Positions 10,362 to 21,794 of a stretch of DNA of 64,000 bases are shown here, piece after piece. Origin of the DNA: Nematopogon swammerdamellus (taxonomy: Eukaryota; Arthropoda; Insecta; Lepidoptera; Adelidae); NCBI GenBank assembly GCA_946902875.1, contig OX336338.1:7865971-7929970 (forward strand), read 5' to 3'. A program made the translations under genes and the position numbers. Under the pieces are notes generated by a model that saw only the letters and a list, made by a program, of their open reading frames with translations, was not told the DNA's origin and did not search any database. The first letter of the stretch is position 1, and each line of letters begins with the position of its first letter.

Positions 10362-11858
10362 ATTGTTACATGTAATGTTTAGCTGTTATAAATATTACAT
10401 CATACATTTTTGTAATACATACAAGTTGTACTAATATTGAACGTAGATGTAAACTGGTGGGCAATTTTTTTGTTTTCGTTTTATGATAATGATTTAAGTG
10501 ACATCGTGTCACACCTTAAATTTTTAGTGAGATTATATATTTTAATTTCTTGGAATCTAGATACTTCTAAAATTCTAAATTTAAAAAAATATAGGTAATT
10601 TAAACATAGATTGAGTTATCAAGGTGGTAAAATTTTATATTCTGTTTTAATTAGCCACACATTTTATTTATTAAAATCGGCTAAAAGACTTATAATAATA
10701 ATTTAAAATTAACCCTGTAAATGGAATGAAAATATAAAATGTAATATTTGCTTTTAAAGGCTGGTCGTAGCTTAAAGTCATTTGGCAGTCTGCATGTATT
10801 TTCAAGGCATTAGTTAAAATTATGTTAGAAACATTTATTGTTTTTGTAAGTTTATGTTAAGGCTTTATGTTTACTAAACATTCATTTTGAAGCAAAATTT
10901 TGAAGAAGAAAATAAATATTATTGTTGCAAGCTTGGGTGGTAGAAATTATGACAATAAGCTGGTGGAATGTTTTTTTTTAAGTTTAAACTAGATAACTAG
11001 ACATACATTTTCACTATGAGGTACATTCGGAAATTTTAACATTAGTACATTTGAACTACAATAAATTTTCACATTTTGTATGACACTGAAAATCCTGGAG
11101 TATGTCAATTGTAATTTTTGGACGTGTTGGTTTCAGTTGGCACAGCAAATTATATGGGTTTCGTCATGTAGGTATTAGTACGTAGCTTCAAGCCCTGCTC
11201 TTTGTACAGAAGCAGTGTAGCTAGAGAAACTGTATAAGTACAATCACCTCGATTTTCAAAATAATATGTTTACAAAGGCTAATTAAATTTCAGTTACTTC
11301 TTAATTAAAAAAAGACAATACAAACACTACATTACTACTAATACTATTTATTTTTAACTTAAATATTCTTTCAAAAATAAAAAAGGCTTAGCGATATATA
11401 GGTAAATTGACAAAATATTATTTTTTACTTTTTATCAATAACTTCCGTGTATCAATGGGTTCTCGCTTAACAATAACCACTAACTATAATAGAAATATAT
11501 ATAATTGTAGGTAAACAAGATCAATTTTGTTTCAGAATGTCGGTAAATATAATATTCAGGAAAAACTGCAGAAAAGGCTTAAGATAAGGGATACGGGTGG
11601 GCGCCCTTGACGGCCACGTTTACCTCTACAATCTTAAAGGAAAAGTGAAAATTATCTTTACTGATGAATGGTTGATGATCTCCACTTACATATTTAATAG
11701 TAAAAATAACAACAACATGAACATTTTTTTATTTAAAAATTTTGCTCAGGGTTACTTAGGTCCCGGAAAACTCAATAAGGGGTACCGATTAAAATATAAT
11801 GGGGAACCGCTGGTCTTAGGGTAAGAAACACTCAACTTGTAACGCCCGCCCGTGCACT
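10362..11858. other. AT-rich intergenic stretch, no gene seen
   Basis: About 1.5 kb of AT-rich DNA with no recognisable exon. The 75-codon plus-strand frame at 11597-11824 begins GALDGHVYLYN, slightly reminiscent of a beta-propeller strand. It quickly becomes low-complexity Asn/Lys, so I do not call it. Confidence 0.4.
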
Positions 11859-12115
11859 TTATATAAGGTCTTTCATTAGTAGGTAATAGTACGCTAAGGG
11901 GAGAATGTGTATCATATACTAATAACGTTCCCCATACAATTTTTTTTTCGGATATCAAATACCTACCCATCCTACTAAAATAATAGTTTAATGAACAATT
12001 ATTTCATAGCATGGGTATCGGAAAAAAAATAATAGGTATGGGGAACGTGAGCAGTATTTGATACACATACTGCCCATAGCCTACTATTTCTACCTACTAA
12101 TGAAAGACTTTATAT
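11859..12115. mobile_element. palindromic MITE
   Basis: The left end tataaggtctttcattagt is complemented at the right end by tactaatgaaagac. Closer to the centre, aacgttccccata is complemented by tatggggaacgt. The element is therefore inverted along much of its length. It is about 257 bp with no coding capacity. Confidence 0.7.
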
Positions 12116-12779
12116 ATCATCATTTATCTGTACCTACCCTAGTAGCATGTTCCATGTCAAATGTTTGTATGAGGAATGAGAGAACACTGATCGGTTCTTC
12201 AATGGTAACTTCTATCGAGAAGGTCAAACAAATTCCAATCGGTACATCATTTGTAAGTCTATCATTATTTTTAAATTTCTATTGTTACTTCTGAATTAAT
12301 TTACTACTTTGAATCACTTACAACTATATAGTCATTACAATTAAAATAATATATCAGTACAAACTATTCAAACTGCTCCGCTATAGCCCATTTTGGGTTA
12401 AGTCTCTCGTGAAAAACTATGAAAAAATACTTCTCATTTGGTGCAATGCTTACATGCAATAGTTACAATACTAGGCTACACACTACTCTTCCTAGGACCA
12501 ATGCAAACCTCCTTTTTTTTTGCAAAAATGCACATACAACTTTAGTCTTAGCACTGTTAAGGAACCCTAGTGCGTCTATCCGTCAACGAGCGCAGGTGTC
12601 TGTTTCTCTGTCAATATAGGTAAATAGACCGGTGGCACTCTCTCATTCAGTTCTTCAGTTGTCTTACAGATCACGGCCTAACCGTCCGTAAACCTGCGAT
12701 AAATTGTGCTCGGGCTCGTTAACAGTGATAAGGAAACATAAGGCAATTAACCACAAAAGTTTTTCAAAGACAATATGCC
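12116..12779. other. no feature recognised
   Basis: A mixed AT-rich stretch. Positions around 12555-12615 (aaggaaccctagtgcg ... caggtgtctgtttctctgtc) resemble a retroposon terminus, but no partner copy is present here. Confidence 0.3.
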
Positions 12780-13075
12780 TGAACTCATGACAACCATTTA
12801 TTTTTCAATTTTCACCGACCTCGCCCATCAGGCCATCCAGGGGGGGATCTCGTCTCCGGATGATGGTAATATGAAGGTGGGGGGTCTTGCCAAAATTGAC
12901 GTCATCGTTGCAAATACGCTGGCAAGCGGATTGGGCATCGCAGATAGGTTTTTATTACTGAGGTAGACGCTGCCGCCCATCCACTGGTATTTGCTCCTAG
13001 TCGCCTCGTATGACACACATGGGAAGAAATGGGGTTGCTCTATTCTAAGCCGGTAACCATACAGCGCTTGTTCTT
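12780..13075 (+). repeat. retroposon 3'-end-like segment
   Basis: The segment gtcgcctcgtatgacacac followed by atgggaagaaatggg, ttgctctattct and ccggtaaccatacagcg has the same layout as the ends near 2105-2185 and 38510-38595 (gtcgcct..acgacat..cac, then a run to ccacacgg). This layout is typical of non-LTR retrotransposon 3' ends that are widespread in Lepidoptera (general knowledge). The overlapping frames on both strands are shadows. Boundaries are approximate. Confidence 0.4.
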
Positions 13076-14293
13076 CTGCTAAGATGAAAAACCTATTGTT
13101 TAAACAATAATGACGTCAGCTTTGCGAGCGGGGATTTAATTAAATAATGACGAAAGATGTCGAAAATCGGCAAAAATCGATAACGAATATATGGAGAATT
13201 TAAATGGTTGTAACCATTTATATTAAATTTAAATGGATGAATGAAGTTACCTTATATCTCTTTAAAATTTGTACTCTTTTATAACACCATCAAGTGGATT
13301 GTCCTTGGATAAAGAAAGCACGGAAAATAATCATTATAAGTTGTTGCTTTCATCAGTTACAAAGGCAAATATTGTAGGTACAAAAAACAAAATAATAAAG
13401 TTTATTTAGAAATTATTGTTAACAGAAAGATTACACAACTACAGTGTTGTGATCGTGTGTGTATGCGCCCTGTGCGGTGCCATATTAAATTTTTGAAACT
13501 CTTCTTGTATTCAAGCAAAAAGGACACGAGGTCTTAGGGAATTGTCATTGTTAGCCTGCGAGGTTCTGCCCTCTCTGACGTGAGTACCTTCGGCCGCCGC
13601 CAGGGCGAGGGACTCGCGTGCGGTGGTCGGTCAGTCAGCGTTTTCACATCTCATTAATTCGCTGACGCCCGGTCCCTTGGCTTGGCTAGGCCGCATAGAG
13701 ATGCCAAAATACACAAAAAAAAATGTCTAGTATTAATTTCTGGAAAACAAATACGACGGCGACGAACATCCGAACATGAACTAATAAAATATTTTCTGAT
13801 TGGAGATGATTGATTACAAAGACAAGCATATTATCAAAACAGCGAATTCCTCAAGATTTGCAGAATACTTTCATTTTCAGAAAAGCTATGTATGTCAAGA
13901 CACTGTAACTATATTACTTAATTATTGCTTAAATATTTTTAAAAGATTTAAGTTTAAAGAGAGAAATCTAATATAACTTAATATAGTGTTAGGTATGTCA
14001 TTATTATTCTTAGCTAATTTATAATTAAAATATCATTTAATTTAAAAAAATCTCATTTCGAAATTGCCATTAGGTATAGGTAAATCTCCTAAGAAAGCTT
14101 TACTAGTACATCCTGCACATCCTTATGTAGTAAGTACAAGTAATAATACAGTAGGTAGGTACGTACAATAAAGTATACAAGCATCTATAATACACAATAC
14201 ATGAACAGTTCAGTTTGTAATTGAAGGTTAAACTTACATTCAAATAAATAGTGTACTCATATCTCATAGAAATGAACACCATTCAAATATATA
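13076..14293. other. mostly AT-rich; one unexplained GC-rich block at about 13540-13705
   Basis: Most of this stretch is featureless. The block at about 13540-13705 is GC-rich (gaggttctgccctctctgac, cggccgccgccagggcgagg) and contains gtgagtacc, a donor-like word on the plus strand. No open frame of useful length spans it. It may be a non-coding exon, a promoter or a repeat piece. Confidence 0.3.
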
Positions 14294-15182
14294 CAGTAGA
14301 ACCTGCAGGGGATATTAACTTTTAGGTTTTTTTCCGGTGCACACTAAGAGCAAAACTTGAGTTTACAGGGTTAATATTTATTTTGTCGAATAGATTGATG
14401 CTTTAGCTATAAAATGATTTTATGACTTTTTCTGTATTTATCTTTTTTGTTTGAAAAAAAAAAATTTTTTTTTGAGGCCTGTTTCGTCAAAAATGCACCA
14501 CTTTCGGTGCACACAGTGAATGCATCCAAGAAAACTCGACGTTTTATCTCAAGTCAGTACAACATTTTCAATATACAGGTCGGGTAAAACATAAAGGAAA
14601 ATATTATGATTTTTAGTTTCAAACAAAATAATCGCATGCGATTGCACTATCTTGCAATCGCACGCATCTTGCGATCTGTGTGAGTGTGTGCGTGCGGCAG
14701 ACATCGGTCCCGTGCGTGTGTAGTGGTGAGCCGTGGATGCGATCCGACTGGCCGGCCTGACAAATTGTATTGACGCTCTTAGAATATTCGTCCTTAGCCG
14801 TGATGAAAAATTTAAAATTTTTAGAGAAACAGGATTTTGAAAAAAAATTATAAAATCGGCCATCGGCGTCTACGCAGATTAGCTGACGAGGGCTTGACGC
14901 GAGCCGAAACGTCTCTAGCGAGCGAATAAGAGAGCAAGAGTCGCTGGTCTCGTGCTAGATTGAAATCTTCTCCTACTTGCGCAGGAGCCGGCTGTGTTCA
15001 GTGAAGCCGTGGAGTGATGTTTGTCGCCTGATTTTAGAATGTGAATAATATGTTTACAATTACATGTTACTGTAAAATGTGACTTTATCTGACTATAGTT
15101 TAATAAAGTCCGTATTGTCCGAGATTTTGATTATCCGAGGTAGGCCTGGTCCACAGTAGCTCGGATAATCGAGGTTCTACTG
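14294..15182. mobile_element. pogo/Tigger-like non-autonomous element, 889 bp
   Basis: The element starts CAGTAGAACCT and ends AGGTTCTACTG, flanked by TA on both sides (14292-14293 and 15183-15184), as in Tc1/mariner/pogo insertions. The right terminus carries ctcggataatcgaggttc, the known pogo/Tigger end type (CAGT..ACCTCGATAATCC), which also appears at 41437-41852. No transposase is visible. The interior at about 14870-14910 shares ctgacgagggcttga and cgagccgaaacgt with the 3' flank of the retroelement domain copies at 19.5, 52.7 and 53.6 kb. Confidence 0.65.
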
Positions 15183-15846
15183 TAGAAATAAAATAAAAAT
15201 AAATCTTCTAAATTTAATAAAATTATATCAATTTTTAAAACTGATTTGGATAACTGGTAACATAAAAGCATAATAAAAAACAAATTGCAAAATAAAACTC
15301 AAGCCTTAAAAACTAAACACTTAAAAATAAAGCCTTTTACTTTGGGAAACTGTCAATCACTCTTGATCTTGTTCCGAGCAAGCAAGCAGCTATGTAACAT
15401 GATTTAAAGAATTATGTTATCTCGCTATTCTTGTTAAAGTTAGATCAACTAAAACAGATACTGCTTGAACACCGTCACAGTTGAGAGAACCATTTATGGA
15501 TAGGTGGATTGCGTGCACACCTGACAGTGGCACCTACATCCATTTAGTACCTGGTGAAAATTCTGACAGGTTCAACCAACGTGTTTAGCATTACTGAGAG
15601 GAGCCCTGTTGATATTGTAACATAATTTTTATTGCTTCTCACAAGTTCAGATCGATATTAGATCATCACCTAAGCAAACCATGTCTTACAAATGTACGAA
15701 TCGCCTGACGTCAAATCTATTCAATAATAATAAAAAATGATCTCCATAATCTCTACAATTATGTAAAATGTGTTTCATTGCTGCTCCACTTGCACACGCA
15801 CGCTCATTATGTCACACATATACTCGAAAAATTTGGCAAGTAGAAA
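15183..15846. other. no feature recognised
   Basis: AT-rich DNA. No supported exon or repeat pair. Confidence 0.4.
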
Positions 15847-16125
15847 TGGGTGAATCAACTTTTTCTTGTAACGTAAAAACCAGCTGCAACCCACCTGGGG
15901 TGACCCAGTGGACAATTTTGTCCCCAGTTTTGTATGGAAAGAAGGGGTTGTCCTCAGGGTAACCAATATATTTTTTTTTCATTACTCAAAATTCTTTGTG
16001 AAGCTTCTTTCTTATTAATCAATTACTTCTCTGAGAGTGGCTCTAACTATTAAAATAGGTGAATTTATGAAAATAATATCCTGTTTTCAGACAGATACCA
16101 AAAACAAGAAAAAGTTGATTCACCC
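15847..16125. mobile_element. MITE with TGGGTGAATCAAC ends, copy 1
   Basis: The left end TGGGTGAATCAACTTTTTC is complemented at the right end near 16103-16125. The interior contains ggggtgacccag, caattttgtccccag and gggttgtcc. A second copy in opposite orientation is at 17872-18133, so the family is dispersed. Short frames on both strands are shadows. Confidence 0.75.
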
Positions 16126-16350
16126 AAATACATAAAATATATGAACATCCAAAAACAATTATCATAATGTTGTACCACTGTATAAGTACACTTCTTTCAG
16201 GAATATTTTCTGTAGTTACGTTCAGTCTATAAATTTGTCTTTTTTTCCTATTTCAACAAAATCACAACATTTCTATAATAATTTTCATTTTGGGTTGAGT
16301 AACACTCTACTAGTGTTTATAATTGGACCATGAATTTATTTAGTAAAGTA

Positions 16351-17108
16351 AAGGCTAGTTTACACCGCCGACAACATTGCTAATAACCGTGTTTTGGTTA
16401 ATTCAAATTCTGAAATGCTAATAAAATTTGTTACCAAGATTTGGTTTTATTCATTTTCGTAACATGTTAATAACTTTGCCATCAACATTGTGGATAACAT
16501 TTTTCGGCAATCCATCAGTTGTCTGTCTAGATCAGGGGTTTTCAACCGATGTGCCGCGACGACATCCAGGTGTGCCGCGAATTCTAAGTAACTAATTTAA
16601 AATCTGCATGAAAACAGCGGAAGAGCTAGCATAATGTTTCGTCTATCTATATTCACAATGACATTTTCTGACTGATTTGTTTGAACACCTCAACAAATTA
16701 AATGCTTGTTCGCAGGGAAGTAATGAGAACATTTCGACATCCTCGGATAAAATTAAAGTTTTCAATGATAAATTACATATACAGCGTACATTACGTACGA
16801 AGACGCCAAAAGGTTTTAGTTTTCTAAATTTCATATGATTTCTGTATGAACGTAAATGTGGTGTGCCGTGAAATTTTTGTAGATGAAAAATTGTGCCAGT
16901 TAATAAAAGAGGTTGAAAAACCCTGGTCTATACCAAAGGATCTTGATAACAAATGTCAATAACATATACATAAGGTATATTACAAATATTAACTTTGTTA
17001 ATAAAATGTGTTTTATTAACATTGTTAACAATAAAGTCATCAACATTTTGTTATTTTTACAACAGTGATAACATAGTTGCTGTTATTTTTTCGGTGTAAA
17101 CTAAGGCT
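16351..17108. mobile_element. MITE with CTAGTTTACACCG ends, host of a nested hAT MITE
   Basis: The left end aaggctagtttacaccg is complemented by the right end cggtgtaaactaaggctt. The interior is rich in gttaac/aacattg words. A hAT-like MITE (16533-16925) splits it, so the uninterrupted length would be about 365 bp. The nesting gives an order: the outer element came first. Confidence 0.7.
16533..16925. mobile_element. hAT-like MITE nested in the preceding element
   Basis: Ends are CAGGGGTTTTCAACC and GGTTGAAAAACCCTG, with subterminal gtgtgccgcg and gtgtgccgtg words typical of hAT MITEs. The flanking 8-mers gtctagat and gtctatac match at six of eight positions, consistent with a decayed 8-bp target duplication. 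The 63-codon minus frame inside it has no transposase motif. Confidence 0.8.
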
Positions 17109-17253
17109 TTTCAGAAAAACATTTTAAATAATGAAAGCCCGGAGAGATTCCTCACTATGTACTAGCTGCAAATATTTAAAACTCAATCATCCACTGACTT
17201 TGAGTACGCTTTGCAAGTTGCTCATAAGCAAAACTCGCTCGCTGGCAGTATTA

Positions 17254-17731
17254 TTAATTTCCATTGAGGCAGGGCTGTTGTTGGCGGTGGTTGGAGAGTG
17301 GGTGCTGAGGGGAGGTTGGCGGGTTGCCGTTGCGCTCGGCGAGGGTCGCCGGTGCGCGGGCGCCGCGGCGCCGCTCGTTGTTGTTGGCGCCGCTCTCGTC
17401 CGAGCTGTAGCTGATCTTCAAGTCCTCGTCCTTCACCTCGATGGTGACGCACTTGACGTCGGAGTCGTTGCTCTTGCTGGTGCAGCTTGCCGCTCTGCCG
17501 GCTTGCGGCTTGTCCGCGACGACCGGCTCGGGTTCCTTGGGCTTGCCCGCGTTGCGTTTGCGGTTGCGCTTGCGGCTGCCGGCGTGCGCGCTCTCCTCGA
17601 TAATCTTGGTCATGCAGGTGAGCGGTGAGAGGAGGCCGTCGGGTGAGGAGGACGTCTGGCGCTGATAGCGGATGTTCTTGCGGAAGCCGCCCTGGCACTT
17701 GCACGTGTGCGACACCATGCTCTTCTCGCGC
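17254..17731 (-). CDS. wnd: Wallenda/DLK MAP3K exon 5 (C-terminal tail, stop)
   Basis: Last coding exon of the minus-strand kinase gene. The acceptor (ttgcag) is at 17732-17733 on the minus strand. The exon enters in phase 2, exactly completing the codon left by the exon-4 donor. It encodes about 158 residues (about 419-576), ending CLNGN and TAA at 17254-17256. Visible segments are REKSMVSHTCKCQGG, a basic patch (SRKRNRKRNAGKPKEP) like the region after the zipper in DLK/LZK proteins, and an acidic/serine stretch (VKDEDLKISYSSDES). Family members have much longer tails (vertebrate MAP3K12 is about 860 residues), so this is either a short isoform or a lineage-specific reduction. A minus-strand AATAAA lies near 17010. 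G+C is high relative to the introns. Confidence 0.8.
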
Positions 17732-17871
17732 CTGCAATGCGACATTACATACGTTACTCACAAAACAGGATATTATCTTGATAAATTCACCTTATTTTAA
17801 TAGTTACAGTAACTCTCAGATAATTAATTGCTTAATAAGAAAGAAGCTAAACAAAGAATTTTGTGTAATTA

Positions 17872-18133
17872 AAAAAATATATTGGTTACCCTGCGGACAA
17901 CCCCTTTTTTCCATACAAAACTGGGGACAAAATTGTCCCCTGGGTCACCCCTAAAAATTTGGTTAATGTTTTATTTTAAATAGTTCTCTACTTTTATTTC
18001 AATTGCCTATCAACCTAAGTATTTTATACTTATTTATTTTCAACTAAGTACCTAATAAATTGTAGTAAACTTTTTTTTATTATTTGACTTTGCAGCTGGT
18101 TTTTACGTTACAAGAAAAAGTTGATCCACCCAA
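17872..18133. mobile_element. MITE family copy 2, inverted relative to 15847-16125
   Basis: From about 17872 the sequence reads as the complement of the first copy: attggttaccctg, ggacaacccc, then ctggggacaaaattgtcccc. It ends at about 18093-18133 with caagaaaaagttgatccacc. It lies in wnd intron 4, just upstream of exon 5 in gene direction. Confidence 0.7.
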
Positions 18134-18140
18134 ATAACAC

Positions 18141-18303
18141 TTAGCCAATGATGCGGGGAAGCGACCGGTGATGGTGTACGGCTGCACGGAAGAGCTCGGT
18201 GCAGTTGAGTAGCTCCACGGCGAGTTTCGACACATATTGATGTTTTAGTGCGAAAAACGGCTCAGTAAAACAAGAAGCATACGCTGGCCGGAGTATGCAA
18301 ACT
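18141..18303 (-). pseudogene. short coding-like segment of unknown origin
   Basis: The minus strand reads a stretch of about 50 codons with balanced, protein-like composition: AYASCFTEPFFALK, then HQYVSKLAVELLNCTELFRA, then HHHRSLPRIIG and TAA at 18141-18143. A stop lies a few codons before the start and no Met opens it. Its ends are not clear splice sites. It abuts the MITE that ends at 18133. I believe this peptide type recurs as a dispersed element in moth genomes, but I cannot name it. It may be a transposon-carried exon fragment. Confidence 0.3.
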
Positions 18304-18329
18304 CATCCACATATACCTGAATACATTAA

Positions 18330-19365
18330 AAAAAGTCGCCAAGTGCAAGTTGGACTTGCGCACCCAGGTTTCCGTACCATCACACAATATATTTGTATTA
18401 TGTATGTACAAAAATAATTGTGTTTTGGAAAATCACGAAAAGCCTAAATAAAAAATACACCTATGGTTTGACTGTCAGACATTCTTGCAGTTGAAATATA
18501 CAAAAATATACCTATTTATTATATGACATAACTACAAAAACAAAAATCGGATTTTTCCTTTACTTGTGATGTGAGACCTTGCTCCTGCCAAATTTCATTT
18601 CTCTAGGTCATCGGTAAGTACCCTATAGGTTTTGATTTCATTTGAGTGAGTTTGCAAATATTAAAATTTGAAATAACCGTATCTTTTGATAGCGTTGATT
18701 TATAAGCTTGCATTTTCTACACCTTAAAGATATCGTAGATCTTAGTAGTATTTCATATTAATTTAAATTTGATATCTTGACTCGTTCCTGAGAAAAAGGG
18801 TCTTTTCTTTACATTCAAAACCAGCAATTTTTTTAAATATCATATAACTAAAAGTTTAAAATTTTCGGATTTTTTCTTTTACTTGTGCTGTGAGACCTTG
18901 CTTCTTACCAAATTTAATGATTCTAAGTTAACGGGAAATACCCCATAGGTTTTGATTTGATTTGAGTGAGTTTGCGAGAATGAAATCTGACATAGATGGC
19001 CGTATCTTTTGATTGCGTTGATTTACAAGCGTGTATTTTCTACACCTTAAAGAGATCGTAGACTTTAGTATTTCATATTTATTTCAATTTGATATAAATA
19101 TGGATAAAAAATAATAAAAAAAAAAAAAATTTATTATCTTAAAAAGTGGACCGATTTGCATGCGGTTTTTTTAAAAACCTTGAAATTAAAGTTAAATTAC
19201 AACTTTAAAAAACCCCCGACCCTTAAAAATTAAAAAATAATTTCCGTTGACTTACTTAAAGGATTCGGGGGACCGCTAAGTAAATTAAATATAAAAACTC
19301 AGAGCTGCGCGGGCATTTACGTAGCGGTCCACGGACTCCTTTAAGTAAGACAACGGAAATTAGGA
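18330..19365. repeat. dispersed repeat B with terminal hairpin, copy 1
   Basis: The segment starts near gtcgccaagtgcaagttgga. It contains repeated blocks (tttacttgtgctgtgagacc, ttttgatttgatttgagtga, tgcattttctacaccttaaa), each present twice within the segment. It ends in an inverted repeat at 19240-19361 (ccgttgacttacttaaagga against tcctttaagtaagacaacgg). The same blocks recur at 21795-22555. It is probably a degenerate non-autonomous transposon with internal duplication. It lies in wnd intron 4. Confidence 0.6.
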
Positions 19366-19368
19366 AGG

Positions 19369-19905
19369 TGTGGAACTAAGCTTGCGATGGCTTCACCGAA
19401 CATATCCGGGCCCATCGGCAGTAGAGGAGGGTGTTAATCGAGGTCGGGACTAGCGAGTGGCCACTCTAAATTTCCCGCGCATGCTTCACGTTTCGGCTCG
19501 CTTCAAGCCCTCGTCAGCTAGTCTGCGTTGACTAGGACGCGGGGAAACCACCAGTCCCGCTCTCGACCTCCCTCTCTCTACCTATCCATATTCTGTAGGA
19601 TGCTTCCAGTGACGTTTTCGAAGCTCTCTCCATATATGAGCTTAGCGTCGATCTTGGGAGCCCTAGATTCTTGAAGAGACTGTAGAGCGACTTCGCTGGT
19701 AGTCCTCTTGCTCCGACTTCCACAGCGAAGAGATCAAGTCTTGAATCCGTTTCTCACAATCTGGTCTACTAAGTTGCAGTACTTGTTAAGTTTGATGTTG
19801 TGGTCCATTGGTATGTTGCTTTCCCATGGAACGGTAAGTTCAACAAGTACTACATGCTTTGTCGCTTTTGAGAATATGAGTATATCCGGTCTTAACGCTT
19901 TTTAA
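19369..19905 (-). pseudogene. retroelement C-terminal domain, frameshifted copy
   Basis: Read on the minus strand this matches the frames at 52434-52658 and 53373-53597: FAVEVGARGLPAKSLYSLF, LGLPRSTLSSYMERAS and YRIWIGRERE. It extends further 5' with LIFSKATKHVVLVELTVPWE. A one-base insertion between NGFKT and DLFAVE breaks the frame. The VELTVPWE...VEVGARG arrangement belongs to the C-terminal nuclease-like domain of a group of metazoan retroelements (established pattern, exact clade not assigned). The 3' flank (ctgacgagggcttgaagcg, cgagccgaaacgt) is conserved among copies, supporting an element end. Confidence 0.7.
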
Positions 19906-20164
19906 TTAAATGCGTAATGAGCTGTTGAGTTTATCTGTACTAGGAACAGTGCCAATATTGTACCGTTACATTTGGTTGATTGTTCTCAGTATCGATTGAG
20001 TATAATATATTTGATTGAGATTATACCGAGAGATTAGTGGGCAGCTGGGTACCTACGTCTAGGGCTAGATAAACTTCCACTTCCTTTACACTTGCTCATG
20101 TCATGATTCATTCATTATGTAGTTACCTATTGTATATACCTACCTAGGTATTGTATATATATAC
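19906..20164. other. no feature recognised
   Basis: AT-rich intronic spacer with no repeat partner seen in the window. Confidence 0.4.
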
Positions 20165-20450
20165 ACTGTGTGGGGCCGGTACTTAAAAAGAATAGCCGCA
20201 TTTCGGCGACAAAGAGATAAGGACAAGGCGTCGCCGCCGGCGATAGGATAGCCACCTGGTCCTCCCACAGAATCATGCAGCAGGTGGGTCTTCGTGCCTT
20301 GCTTGCTGCTTGATAATTATCTTGCTACCTAATACATTGCTGAACGTGGTGATCGGTGTTGTGCTGTAATTGACAAGAGCACTTGCAGCACAACACCGAT
20401 TACTCTGTTTACCCCGATTGTCGGGATACAGCGTGTGGTATGTATGTACT
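20165..20450 (-). mobile_element. hairpin-bearing short repeat C, copy 1
   Basis: The full segment is the reverse complement of 38281-38600. Shared words include ggggccggtacttaaaaag, ctgctgcttga-type runs, cggtgttgtgctg and cccgattgtcggga. A strong hairpin (cggtgttgtgctg ... cagcacaacaccg) is at about 20354-20399. It has two copies in the window and no ORF. A non-autonomous element is likely. Confidence 0.65.
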
Positions 20451-21042
20451 ATTGTATAATATAAAGGTATACATATGCTTCCTATATCGGATGTGTTATG
20501 TCTACTTAGCCGATTTCAATACCTTCGGCTAAAATGTAGCTTCCAGTTAACTCCTAACTGAATGAATGAGAAATGGCACATTATCTGACAACAACTGTTG
20601 AACGATCGTTGAACGAGATTTGAGCGGAGGTGGTGAAAACGCTCATATGTAGGCATTAAGGGTCCGTGTACAAGGTAACAGCAAGCACTCTGTGCGTATA
20701 CGTATCCGCAGGTGCAAGCAAGATAACGACACTCCGCCTTTTCGGATTGGAGTAAAATGCATTGCTCGTAAATTTTTAGCGAAAGGGAAAATTAACTACG
20801 AATTGAAGCAAAAAAGTAAAAAGCTACCGAATTAGATATTTAATCTATGAATAAAATATTGTTTTTCCAAAACTTTGCTTTGGTCAGGTACGTCCAATAC
20901 TACTTTTATATGAGTAAATTCAGCCTAATGTTCATGATTTTTTTTTTTCTATCAAGCGAAGGTATGAAATCGTCTTTTCAAAAAGCTGCCCATGAAGCTT
21001 CCTAATAGAATAATTCCTAACTAATTGCCTAATAGACAAAAC
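20451..21042. other. no feature recognised
   Basis: Intronic DNA of wnd intron 4. No exon-like frame and no repeat pair seen. Confidence 0.4.
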
Positions 21043-21190
21043 TGAATATGTCAGTCAGTCAGTGTGTAAGCGTCCACTGCTGGACATACGCCTCTCCAAT
21101 TTTCCTCCAGTCCTCCCAGCCTTCACCGTTACGGAACCACTGCTTTCAGTCGTACTTCCAACGTCAGGACTTGCCCTTACGAACTCAATA
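21043..21190 (-). mobile_element. RTE retrotransposon 3'-end fragment
   Basis: The sequence gtcagtcagtgtgtaagcg, ccactgctggacatacgcct, ctccaattttcctccagtcc and acggaaccactgctttc is the reverse complement of the 3' end of the RTE copy at about 42895-43000, including the gtcagtcagt tail. It is severely 5'-truncated, as is common for RTE insertions. Confidence 0.8.
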
Positions 21191-21280
21191 AATGTGGTTA
21201 AACAATAGTAAGAATGTCTGAAGAATGAAAAAACAAAACTATTTGGAAACTAAATATCGCATAATTCATATTATGTTACT

Positions 21281-21350
21281 AGCTTTTGCCCGCGGCTTCG
21301 CTCGCATGAAATTCGTATTTACAAAGTAAATAAAGTAAGTAAGCCCATTA
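21281..21350 (+). repeat. solo head of the composite foldback family
   Basis: The sequence gcccgcggcttcgctcgc followed by tgaaattcgtatt matches the heads at 5961, 31184 and 54101. Only a few units' worth of aagtaagtaag follow, with no minisatellite array. Confidence 0.7.
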
Positions 21351-21416
21351 CAGTATTTTCATTTCGGCACTACCAAAAGGATAGACCGATTTGGATGGCA
21401 TAGTTTTTAGGTATCC

Positions 21417-21716
21417 GTATCCCGTACGGAAGCCTATTACTAAGCCTCCGCCGGCCGTCCGTCTGACCGACGGCTGTATGGTAGCCCATTGAAATTTTCA
21501 CAGAATATGTGTTACTATGGCGGATTTAACAACAAATAAGAAAAATAAGAAAATGTTAAAAATTAAGGGGGGCTCCCATACAACAAATGTCCGAAAAATT
21601 GATTAGTCACACTATTGAATAATAGATGGCGCCACAGGCTTTTATACATTGCATTGTTGAAAGATAGACAGATAATAGCGGATAGATACGGAAACCTCCG
21701 TGCGCGAGTAAAACAC
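21417..21716 (+). repeat. dispersed repeat family A, copy 2
   Basis: The most complete copy of the family seen at 1244-1572 (minus) and 33578-33958. It runs from ccgtacggaagcctatt through tttcacagaatatgtgtta and atggcgccacaggc to gatacggaaacctccg and tgcgcgagt. Outer ends are not simple inverted repeats. No ORF. Confidence 0.7.
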
Positions 21717-21794
21717 GCACTTAACAGATTTTTTTATTGGAAAGCTGTTTTAATCGAGATGGTTGTTAGCTATGTTTGTAATCAAGTATTAAGT

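Noticed and set aside
11597..11824. Frame beginning GALDGHVYLYN, considered as a possible propeller-repeat exon
   Set aside because: Similarity is confined to about ten residues, followed by Asn/Lys-rich AT translation and no splice support.
17131..17761. 165-codon plus-strand frame and 179-codon minus frame over wnd exon 5
   Set aside because: GC-rich shadows of the true exon-5 frame, which alone has matching splice phase with exon 4.
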